The notes under the pieces were generated by a model. That model saw only the letters and a list, made by a program, of their open reading frames with translations, was not told the origin of the DNA and made no database searches. 8,317 nucleotides of DNA from DASVBJ01 sp036375895. GTDB taxonomy: Bacteria > Actinomycetota > Actinomycetes > JACCUZ01. The position numbers and the translations under genes are program-made. Position 1 is the stretch's first letter; every line of letters begins with the position of its first letter. The stretch lies in the NCBI GenBank assembly GCA_036375895.1, contig DASVBJ010000259.1, positions 1-8,317 on the forward strand. Reading direction: 5' to 3'. Shown one piece after another: positions 1 to 5,124 of the stretch.

Positions 1-147
1 CAGCTCGGCATCGGCTATGCCAACCTCGGCGCGCTGCTGATGGCGACCGGTCACGCCTACGACAGCGAGGGCGGGCGCTCACTCGCGGCCGCGATCACGT
101 CGCTGATGACCGGCACCGCTTACAAGCGCTCGGCGGAGCGGCGGTAG
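1..147 (+). pseudogene. nrdJ: nrdJ fragment, plus-strand copy (copy A), internal piece cut off at an inverted junction
   Basis: The plus strand reads open from base 1 and encodes an internal piece of class II ribonucleotide reductase, starting QLGIGYANLGALLMATG and continuing to AYKRSAE. A non-homologous ERR tail and a TAG stop at 145-147 follow. The piece matches the end of the minus-strand nrdJ copy in the same window with three amino-acid differences (A/G, T/V, K/R), so it is a second, diverged nrdJ. Its start lies left of the window. Family homology ends at the SAE codons (130-138), and the stop belongs to the reverse complement of the other copy, not to a natural C-terminus. Full-length actinobacterial NrdJ is about 950 residues, so at least half is missing. 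It is either a truncated gene or one side of a chimeric contig. Confidence 0.8.
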
Positions 148-266
148 GCCACGCCGGTCATCAGCGAGGTGATCGCCCCGGCGAGCGAGCGGCCGCCCTC
201 GGAGTCGTACGCGTGGCCGGTCGCCATGAGCAGGGCGCCGAGGTTGGCGTAGCCGATGCCGAGCTG
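1..266. repeat. Diverged inverted repeat made by two nrdJ copies meeting tail to tail
   Basis: Bases 1-139 and the reverse complement of 128-266 align without a gap, symmetric about position 133.5. By hand I count about 21 mismatches in 133 paired positions (about 84 % identity), 14 of them at third codon positions. The centre is the near-palindrome GCTCGGCGGAGC at 128-139, which fits both copies of the gene in their own orientation. Beyond it, each copy runs into the reverse complement of the other. The divergence pattern is that of two coding sequences evolving separately under protein constraint, so this is not a recent exact duplication. Most likely it is a join by microhomology between two nrdJ alleles, made during amplification or assembly; a real rearrangement is possible. 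Confidence 0.85.
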
Positions 267-1556
267 GCGGTAGTCGCGCGTGGTCTGGCCGATCGCCTCG
301 GTCGGGAAGTCCGCGAAGCAGATCGAGATGTCCATCGCGGTGATGACCAGCTCGGCGACTTTCTGGAACGTGGCTGCGTCGAAGGTGTCGTCGTCGCGGA
401 GGAACTTCAGCAGGTTGAGCGACGCGAGGTTGCAGGAGGAGTTGTCGAGCGACATGTACTCCGAGCACGGGTTGGACGCCGTGATGCGGCCCGTCTCCGG
501 GTTGGTGTGCCAGGCGTTGATCGTGTCGTCGTACTGCATGCCCGGGTCAGCGCACTCCCAGGCCGCCTTGGCGATCTTGTCCCACAGCTCGCGGGCCTCG
601 ACCGTCTCGACGACCGAGCCGTCGAGTCGGGCCCGCAGCGCGAACTCCGAACCCGACTCGACGGCGTGCATGAACTCGTCGTTGACGCGAACCGAGTTGT
701 TCGCGTTCTGGTACTGCACGGACACGATGTCCTTGCCACCGAGGTCCATGTCGAAGCCGGCGTCGCGCAGCGCGCGGATCTTGTTCTCCTCGTTGGCCTT
801 GGTCTCGATGAACTCCTCGATGTCAGGGTGGTCGACGTCGAGGATGACCATCTTCGCCGCCCGGCGGGTGGCGCCACCGGACTTGATCGTGCCCGCGGAG
901 GCATCCGCGCCACGCATGAAGCTGACCGGACCGGACGCGGTGCCGCCGGAGGACAGCAGCTCCTTCGACGAGCGGATGCGGGAGAGGTTGAGACCGGCGC
1001 CGGAGCCGCCCTTGAAGATCAGGCCCTCCTCGCGGTACCAGTTCAGGATCGAGTCCATGGTGTCGTCGACGGAGAGGATGAATCAGGCGGAGACCTGCTG
1101 CGGGCTCGACGTGCCGACGTTGAACCACACGGGCGAGTTGAACGAGAACACCTGGTGGAGGAGGGCCCAGGTGAGCTCGTGCTCGAAGATCTCGGCGTCG
1201 CCGGGGGTCGCGAAGTAGCCGTGCTCCTCGCCGGCCGCGCGGTAGGTCTTGACGACGCGGTCGATGAGCTGGCGGAGGCTCCACTCGCGGGCGTCGGTGC
1301 CGACCGCTCCGCGGAAGTACTTGGTCGTGACGATCGTGGAGGCGTTGACCGACCAGAAGTCCGGGAACTCGGCCCCGCGCTGCTCGAAGATCGTCTCGCC
1401 GGTCTTCCAGTTGGTCTGGACGACGTCGCGCCGCTCCCAGGTCACCTCGTCGTAGGGGTGCACCCCCGCCGTGGTGTAGATGCGCTCGATCGTCAGGCCC
1501 TTGCGCTTCGCGCCCTGCCTGACCACCTGCGGCTTGTCGTGCGACGTCTCCGTCAT
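120..1556 (-). CDS. nrdJ: Vitamin B12-dependent (class II) ribonucleotide reductase NrdJ, N-terminal half, with in-frame TGA at codon 158
   Basis: NrdJ makes deoxyribonucleotides from ribonucleotides using a cobalamin-generated cysteine radical, without oxygen or a second subunit. The start is ATG at 1554-1556, preceded 5 bases upstream by the strong Shine-Dalgarno GGGAGGAG; an earlier ATG at 1590-1592 has no such site. The frame encodes FNSPVWFNVG, SSPQQVSA, then TGA (codon 158), then FILSVDDTMDSILNWY and on without another break. The active-site loop NPCSEYMSLDNSSCNL is present: Asn362, Cys364 and Glu366 correspond to the radical-site N-x-C-x-E, and Cys375, 11 residues on, to one member of the redox cysteine pair. 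The TGA sits where the other member is expected. Homology ends at codon Glu (129-131); the stop at 120-122 is an artefact of the inverted junction. About 475 of about 950 residues are present. nrdJ lies 74 bases downstream of nrdR with no visible terminator, so the two probably form an operon. As it stands the reading would give a 157-residue product unless the TGA is read through or is an error. Confidence 0.9.
1083..1085 (-). other. In-frame TGA replacing the conserved redox cysteine codon of nrdJ
   Basis: The minus strand reads TCC GCC TGA TTC ATC, where NrdJ proteins have S-A-C-F-I. Frame is kept on both sides, so a single third-base change (TGC to TGA; plus-strand G to T at 1083) accounts for it. 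By family knowledge this cysteine corresponds to Cys134 of Thermotoga maritima NrdJ and Cys225 of E. coli NrdA, which forms the disulfide during substrate reduction. Possible readings are a selenocysteine codon, a nonsense mutation, or a base error; G-to-T is also the typical oxidative-damage change. Downstream I see only a weak 5-bp pairing (1066-1070 with 1048-1052, 13-base loop), which is not a convincing selenocysteine insertion element. Confidence 0.85.
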
Positions 1557-1630
1557 TCCGTTCTCCTCCCGAACCCGCTTGATCTTCAACACTTCTCGCG
1601 CCCCGGGGATGCCCGGGACGAACAGCTCTT

Positions 1631-2146
1631 CTAGGGGGTGTCCGTACGACGATCAGCCTCGTCGTCGGCACCGACACTCTGGTTGTCCGCTGCGCGCATC
1701 TCGCGCTCCGCGCGAAGCAGCGCGATCTCGTCCTCGAAGTCGGCCAGCCCGTCGAAGGACCGGTAGACCGAGGCGAAGCGCAGGTAGGCGACCTCGTCGA
1801 GCTCGCGCAGCGGCTCGAGCACCGCCATGCCGACCTCGTGGGCCTCGATCTCGGCGACGCCGCTGGCCCGGACGGCTTCCTCTACTCGCTGGGCCAGCAC
1901 GGCGAGGTCGTCCTCGCTGACCGGCCGGCCCTGGCAGGCCTTGCGGACCCCGACCAGCACCTTGTCCCGGCTGAACGGCTCGGTCGCCCCGGACCTCTTG
2001 ACGACGGTGAGGCTCGCGGTCTCGACCGTGGTGAACCGCCGCCCGCACTCGGGGCACTGTCGGCGGCGCCGGATCGAGGTGCCGTCGTCGGTCGCCCGGC
2101 TGTCGACGACCCGGCTGTCGGAGTGGCGGCAGAACGGGCAGTGCAT
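1631..2146 (-). CDS. nrdR: Transcriptional repressor NrdR
   Basis: NrdR is the zinc-ribbon/ATP-cone repressor of ribonucleotide reductase genes. It senses the ATP/dATP balance and binds paired NrdR boxes. The product is 171 residues, close to the usual 150-175. It starts MHCPFC and has four zinc ligands, Cys3/Cys6 and Cys31/Cys34 (CPFC and CPEC), flanking the basic stretch SIRRRRQ. The ATP-cone follows at about residues 46-136 (VVKRSGATEPFSRDKV to FASVYRSF), then a charged, non-conserved tail. The frame is open 43 codons further upstream to 2275, but the family start and a Shine-Dalgarno AAAGGGGG about 8 bases before ATG 2144-2146 fix the start. It lies just upstream of nrdJ in the same direction and is probably autoregulated through the boxes at 2262-2271 and 2294-2303. 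Confidence 0.96.
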   Translation of the reverse strand: MHCPFCRHSDSRVVDSRATDDGTSIRRRRQCPECGRRFTTVETASLTVVKRSGATEPFSRDKVLVGVRKACQGRPVSEDDLAVLAQRVEEAVRASGVAEIEAHEVGMAVLEPLRELDEVAYLRFASVYRSFDGLADFEDEIALLRAEREMRAADNQSVGADDEADRRTDTP

Positions 2147-2261
2147 CGGTCCGACCCCCTTTCCGAGCCGTGCGCCCCGCGGGCGCAGGTCCCCCCTCCC
2201 GGCGGCCGCCCTGTGGATGGTGCTGTGCACCACCTGTGGGGAACCTGGCCCGGCCTGGGGA

Positions 2262-2271
2262 CTACATGTGG
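2262..2271 (-). promoter_or_regulatory. NrdR box, promoter-distal copy nearer nrdR
   Basis: On the minus strand the core reads CCACATGTAG, matching the NrdR-box core C-w-A-t-A-T-a-T-w-G except at position 2 and at the weakly conserved fourth and seventh positions. It shares ACATsTAGT with the second box. It is 115 bases upstream of the nrdR start. Taken alone the match is modest; the spacing to its partner makes it credible. Confidence 0.7.
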
Positions 2272-2275
2272 ACAA
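2267..2275 (-). promoter_or_regulatory. DnaA-box-like 9-mer in the nrdR control region
   Basis: The minus strand reads TTGTCCACA, identical to the DnaA box form preferred in Streptomyces-type actinobacteria. Two weaker relatives lie nearby in the same orientation: TTCCCCACA at 2235-2243 and CCATCCACA at 2212-2220. The exact one overlaps the NrdR box at 2262-2271 by five bases. DnaA is known to act on the nrdAB promoter of E. coli, so a replication-linked input is plausible, but a 9-mer can occur by chance. Confidence 0.45.
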
Positions 2276-2293
2276 CTTACAACGGTGTAACTA

Positions 2294-2303
2294 CTAGATG
2301 TAG
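2294..2303 (-). promoter_or_regulatory. NrdR box, upstream copy
   Basis: On the minus strand the core reads CTACATCTAG within the inverted repeat CTAC-5-GTAG (2291-2303). It fits the NrdR core at all its strongly conserved positions. It starts 32 bp from the other box, about three helical turns, which is the arrangement known for NrdR tandem sites in characterised nrd promoters. I infer that NrdR represses its own operon (nrdR-nrdJ) here. I could not assign a clear -35/-10 pair around it. Confidence 0.75.
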
Positions 2304-2500
2304 GGAAACCGTAGGCCCGTCGCCGACCGGGACGCAAGCGCTTCCGGCGTGTCCGAACGGACGATTTCCGCCTGGCCCTCATTGCCCCAGGTCAGCGGGC
2401 ACGAGATCACCCGAACGGGCTAGCGTGGCGGGTCCTTGCGGCGCGCCAGAGGGAGGCGGCCGGTCTGGACGGGCGGGCGAAGCTGGCGCTGGCCGGCGAC
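2304..2500. other. Gene-free stretch between the nrdR control region and the LysM gene
   Basis: With 2147-2303 this makes about 350 bases without a gene. This part lies downstream of the LysM gene stop and upstream of the nrdR boxes, so it should hold the end of one transcript and the start of the other. I see two small inverted repeats, GTCC-GAAC-GGAC at 2351-2362 and CCTGG/CCAGG at 2371-2391, neither strong enough nor followed by a T-run to call a terminator. No small gene with a ribosome site stands out. Confidence 0.5.
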
Positions 2501-2959
2501 TCAGCGGCCCGGCGGCACCCAGAGCACGCGACCGGCCTCGACGGCGCTGGTGCGCAGCCCGTTCATCTCCCGGATGCGCGCGACCGTGTCGCGCGGGTCC
2601 ACGCCCGGCGCGGCCCGCTCGGCGATCTGCCACAAGGTCTCACCGGGACGGACGGTGACCCGCTCGGCCACCGGCGACGCCGATGCCCCTCGACCGCCCG
2701 TCGTCGCGGTCGCGGGCGCGCGCAGCAGGCCGAGGACGGTCACCGCCAGGAGCAGGAGCAGGACGGCGACCACCGCGCGACCGCGCCGGGTGAGCCGCAC
2801 CGGCGCACGGCCGGCCGGCGCCACAGCACGGCCGACCGGCGCCACGGCACGGCCGGTCGGCGTGGCAGCACTCCCAGCCGCACGGACGGCCCGACCTGTG
2901 GCCGCGGCCGCGCGACCGCGGCGGCGGTAGGGCGCCCCCGTGACGGTGATCGTGCTCAT
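2501..2959 (-). CDS. SOS-linked LysM membrane protein (ChiZ/DivS-like cell-division regulator)
   Basis: This 152-residue single-pass membrane protein has three parts. The N-terminal tail (1-61) is disordered and arginine-rich (about 13 Arg, no acidic residues) with a seven-residue GRAV-type repeat. The transmembrane helix is at about 62-79 (AVVAVLLLLLAVTVLGLL). The LysM domain is at about 99-150 (VTVRPGETLWQIAERAAPG ... AGRVLWVPP), which binds peptidoglycan outside the membrane. Start ATG 2957-2959 has the Shine-Dalgarno GAGGAGG five bases upstream. Architecture and position, divergent from lexA and upstream of nrdR, match M. tuberculosis Rv2719c (ChiZ) and are functionally like corynebacterial DivS, an SOS-induced division suppressor. 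Two abutting LexA boxes begin 26 bases upstream of its start, so it should be damage-inducible. I infer a division-checkpoint role. A cell-wall hydrolase activity has been proposed for ChiZ, but no catalytic motif is visible here. Confidence 0.85.
   Translation of the reverse strand: MSTITVTGAPYRRRGRAAAATGRAVRAAGSAATPTGRAVAPVGRAVAPAGRAPVRLTRRGRAVVAVLLLLLAVTVLGLLRAPATATTGGRGASASPVAERVTVRPGETLWQIAERAAPGVDPRDTVARIREMNGLRTSAVEAGRVLWVPPGR
2805..2867 (-). repeat. Three tandem 21-base units within the LysM gene
   Basis: Units at 2805-2825, 2826-2846 and 2847-2867 each carry GCACGGCCG followed by a CCGGCGCCAC-like stretch. The first two differ at about two positions and the third is more diverged. 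They encode seven-residue repeats of the type GRAVAPxG in the cytoplasmic arginine-rich tail. Because the unit is a multiple of three, copy number can change without breaking the frame. Confidence 0.8.
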
Positions 2960-2985
2960 CGCTGCCTCCTCGTCGATCTGAGCCG

Positions 2986-3001
2986 TCGAACGGATGTTCG
3001 A
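2986..3001. promoter_or_regulatory. LexA (SOS) box 1, perfect
   Basis: The site reads TCGAACGGATGTTCGA, a perfect TCGAAC-N4-GTTCGA palindrome and the actinobacterial LexA operator. It is 26 bases upstream of the LysM gene start, in its probable promoter. Confidence 0.95.
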
Positions 3002-3017
3002 TCGAACGTCTGTACGA
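3002..3017. promoter_or_regulatory. LexA (SOS) box 2, abutting box 1
   Basis: The site reads TCGAACGTCTGTACGA, one mismatch from the operator palindrome. It begins on the base after box 1 ends, so the two centres are 16 bp apart. Two LexA dimers could bind side by side or compete. Confidence 0.8.
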
Positions 3018-3054
3018 AGTTGTACCCGATCCCGCCGACAAAATCCACAACTCT

Positions 3055-3070
3055 TCGAACAGGTGTTTGA
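3055..3070. promoter_or_regulatory. LexA (SOS) box 3, over the lexA promoter
   Basis: The site reads TCGAACAGGTGTTTGA, one mismatch from the operator palindrome. It overlaps the -35 element proposed for lexA at 3067-3072, so bound LexA should block its own transcription. Confidence 0.88.
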
Positions 3071-3095
3071 ATCCTGTCGCCGAGATCGCTAACGT
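3067..3095 (+). promoter_or_regulatory. Probable lexA promoter
   Basis: TTGAAT at 3067-3072 and TAACGT at 3090-3095 are separated by exactly 17 bases, a good sigma-70-type arrangement with the TAnnnT -10 common in actinobacteria. Transcription would begin near 3102, giving a leader of about 85 bases before the GTG start. LexA box 3 covers the -35. Confidence 0.65.
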
Positions 3096-3187
3096 CCCTC
3101 TCGGGCCGTCAGCTGGTGGACAGGCTGCCGGGCGGGTCTGACAAGTCCGGGCGGCGGCGACCCGGGCAGGTGCGAGGAGGCGCGGAC

Positions 3188-3967
3188 GTGAGCAGGCGAG
3201 CTGGCGGGCAGGGCGAGCGCGATGAGCGCGGTGGGCGCGACACGCAGAACGTCACCGAGATCCCGGACGGGCCACCCGACGAGACCGGGCTGACGCCGCG
3301 CCAGCGCAAGGTGCTCGAGGTGATCCGCAGCTCCGTCGAGCGCCGTGGCTACCCGCCGAGCATGCGGGAGATCGGCGAGGCGGTCGGGCTGACGAGCTCG
3401 TCGAGCGTGTCCCACCAGCTGGCCACCCTTGAGCGCAAGGGCTTCCTGCGCCGCGACCCCAACCGGCCGCGGGCCATCGAGGTCCTCCCAGCGGAGGCTC
3501 CGGCTCCCGCCCGTCCCGCGGGTGTCGCCGGCTCGACCGCTGCCGCTGCCGAGACCGCGTACGACGAGACCGGCGTCGGCGACGCGCACCCGGCCGCGTC
3601 CTACGTGCCGCTCGTCGGGCGCATCGCGGCGGGTGGCCCGATCCTCGCGGAGGAGGCGGTGGAGGACGTCTTCCCGCTGCCGAAGCAGGTGGTCGGCGAG
3701 GGAACGCTGTTCCTGCTCCAAGTGCGCGGCGACTCGATGGTCGACGCGGCGATCTGCGACGGCGACTGGGTCGTGGTGCGCCAGCAGCCGGTCGCCGACA
3801 ACGGCGACATCGTGGCCGCGATGATCGAGGGGGAGGCGACGGTGAAGACCTTCAAGCGCCGGGACGGCCACGTCTGGCTGATGCCGCACAACCCGGCGTA
3901 CGAGCCGATCCCCGGTGACGAGGCGACGATCCTCGGTCGCGTCACCGCCGTGCTGCGCCGCGTGTAG
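3188..3967 (+). CDS. lexA: SOS repressor LexA
   Basis: LexA represses the SOS regulon and cleaves itself when RecA filaments form on damaged DNA. I place the start at GTG 3188-3190, seven bases after the Shine-Dalgarno GAGGAGG (3174-3180). This gives 259 residues; an in-frame GTG at 3116 lacks a ribosome site. After an extended, charged, poorly conserved N-terminus of about 33 residues comes the winged-helix domain, about 34-95 (LTPRQRKVLEVI, PPSMREIGEAVGL, SSSVSHQLATLERKGFL). An alanine/proline linker follows, then the S24 peptidase domain. The cleavage site is Ala148-Gly149 in RIAAGGPIL; the catalytic pair is Ser183 (RGDSMVDA) and Lys220 (EATVKTFK). All key residues are present, so it should be functional. 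It is divergent from the LysM gene, with three LexA boxes between, so autoregulation is near certain. Confidence 0.97.
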   Translation: MSRRAGGQGERDERGGRDTQNVTEIPDGPPDETGLTPRQRKVLEVIRSSVERRGYPPSMREIGEAVGLTSSSSVSHQLATLERKGFLRRDPNRPRAIEVLPAEAPAPARPAGVAGSTAAAAETAYDETGVGDAHPAASYVPLVGRIAAGGPILAEEAVEDVFPLPKQVVGEGTLFLLQVRGDSMVDAAICDGDWVVVRQQPVADNGDIVAAMIEGEATVKTFKRRDGHVWLMPHNPAYEPIPGDEATILGRVTAVLRRV

Positions 3968-3996
3968 ATCGTCGGTGGGTGGACCACCATGGGGTC

Positions 3997-5124
3997 ATGA
4001 GCCCCGCCCGGCCCACCCGCTCCGACTGGCTGGTGGCCGGCGCCACGACGCTGGCCCAGCTCCTGGCGCCGACCACCGGGGCGCATGACGCGACCCCCAC
4101 GTGGGCCGCCACGCTCGGGACCGTCGCGGTGCTCGGGCAGGGCGCCGCGCTCGCCTGGCGGCGCAGCCGGCCGGTCGCCGTCTCCCTCGTCGTCCTCGGG
4201 GCCTACGCCGGCTACGTCGCGTTGGTCGACCTGACGGCCCCGATCGCGCTCTGGGTCGCGGTCTGGTCGCTCACCGCCGGTCGGGCCCGGCGCGAGGGAA
4301 CGACCCGCGTGGCGCTGGTAGCCGCGGCCGGCGGGTGCCTGGTCGTGGGCGCCGGCCAGCTGGCGTACGAGGGTTCCGCCGGGGCTCTGCTCGCGTTCGC
4401 CACCGCGGTCATCACCTTGGCCGGCGTGCTCCTGGGCGCCGAGACCGACCGGGTCGCGGCGATGCGCGAGCGGGGAGCGACCGACGAGCGGCTGCGCATC
4501 GCGCGGGAGCTGCACGACCTCGTCGGCCACGGCCTGAGCGCCGTCGCCGTCCAGTCCAGCGCCGCCCGGCTGGCCCTCGACGCCGGCGACACCGCTGCCG
4601 CGCGGCGGGCGCTGGCCGCGACCGAGTCCACCAGCCGGGGGGCGCTGCGGGACATGCGCCACCTGCTCGGCGTCCTGCAGCCCCTGCCCGGCGACCCGGC
4701 CGACCGAAGCCCCGGGCTTCGCGACCTCGACGGGCTGGTCGCCAACCTTCACGCGGGCGGGGTGGCGGTGACCCTGGAGATCGCCGACGACGCCCACGCG
4801 ACGCCGCACGACGTCCAGCTGTGCGCCTACCAGGTCGTGCGGGAGGGGTTGACCAACGCCGTGCGGCACTCCCCCGGCGCCCGCACCTGCGTCGAGGTCG
4901 ACCGGGACGAGACCGGCCTGGTCGTGCGGGTCACGAGCCGGGGCGGCGACCTCCCGCTCGACGGCACCGGCGCGACGACGGGTGGGACGGGGCTCGCGGG
5001 CGTGCGCGCCCGGGTCCAGGCGCTCGGCGGGGATCTGGCGGCGGGGCCCACGGACGACGCGCCCGGTGTCGGCTGGGATCTGCGAGCCGTGCTGCCGGCG
5101 CGCCGACGCGGGGGGCGAGGGTGA
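3997..5124 (+). CDS. Two-component sensor histidine kinase, NarL-partner (HisKA_3) type
   Basis: Membrane sensor kinase of about 375 residues. The N-terminal third is hydrophobic, with several transmembrane segments between about residues 15 and 148 and little room for an outside sensor domain, so it may sense the membrane or its partner transporter. The dimerisation domain holds RIARELHDLVGHGLSAVAVQ with phospho-acceptor His173. The ATPase domain shows the N-box REGLTNAVRHSPG (Asn287) and the G2-type GGTGLAGVRARV. The usual Asp of the G1 box (DxGxG) is not evident: the strand reads VTSRGGDLPLDGTG. I prefer ATG 3997-3999; GTG 3979-3981 in frame would add six residues, and neither has a good Shine-Dalgarno. 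It follows lexA by 29 bases with no terminator, so some read-through is possible. It overlaps the regulator by four bases (GTGA). Confidence 0.93.
   Translation: MSPARPTRSDWLVAGATTLAQLLAPTTGAHDATPTWAATLGTVAVLGQGAALAWRRSRPVAVSLVVLGAYAGYVALVDLTAPIALWVAVWSLTAGRARREGTTRVALVAAAGGCLVVGAGQLAYEGSAGALLAFATAVITLAGVLLGAETDRVAAMRERGATDERLRIARELHDLVGHGLSAVAVQSSAARLALDAGDTAAARRALAATESTSRGALRDMRHLLGVLQPLPGDPADRSPGLRDLDGLVANLHAGGVAVTLEIADDAHATPHDVQLCAYQVVREGLTNAVRHSPGARTCVEVDRDETGLVVRVTSRGGDLPLDGTGATTGGTGLAGVRARVQALGGDLAAGPTDDAPGVGWDLRAVLPARRRGGRG

Noticed and set aside
1048..1070. Possible selenocysteine insertion hairpin after the TGA (GTCGA paired with TCGAT)
   Set aside because: Only 5 bp with a terminal G-U pair and a 13-base loop, in a stretch whose sequence is fixed by the conserved protein. 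Not good enough to call an element.
120..1592. Two separate genes (1083-1592 and 120-1058) instead of one
   Set aside because: Both are in the same frame, separated only by TGA and eight sense codons that match the NrdJ family, so they are one gene.
213..1634. Long plus-strand open frames of 473 and 312 codons opposite nrdJ
   Set aside because: Low-complexity Arg/Ala/Asp/Val composition typical of antisense frames in GC-rich genes, with no ribosome site and no recognisable domain.
1557..2320. Cobalamin riboswitch for the B12-dependent reductase
   Set aside because: The leader of nrdR and the 74-base nrdR-nrdJ gap show no B12-box-like sequence or long structured leader. Known B12 riboswitches usually control the B12-independent reductase.
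2351..2391. Small hairpins as terminator of the LysM gene
   Set aside because: Stems of only 4-5 bp, 110-150 bases past the stop and no T-run; kept only as a note.
2421..2426. TAGCGT as a plus-strand -10 box
   Set aside because: No -35 partner and no plus-strand gene downstream.
3041..3049. AAATCCACA as another DnaA box between the LysM gene and lexA
   Set aside because: Two mismatches at the first two positions and no neighbouring copies.
3116..3187. 24-residue longer LexA from GTG 3116
   Set aside because: No Shine-Dalgarno there, whereas GTG 3188 has GAGGAGG at ideal distance; the added residues resemble no LexA N-terminus I know.
3601..4869. 422-codon minus-strand open frame across lexA and the kinase
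   Set aside because: It crosses two convincing genes, has repetitive Gly/Arg/Pro composition and no family motif; a shadow of GC bias.
4101..5123. Upstream extension of the response regulator frame through the kinase gene
   Set aside because: The receiver domain begins at GTG 5121 with the usual VAIADDQ start; the upstream part is an arginine-rich out-of-frame reading of the kinase.
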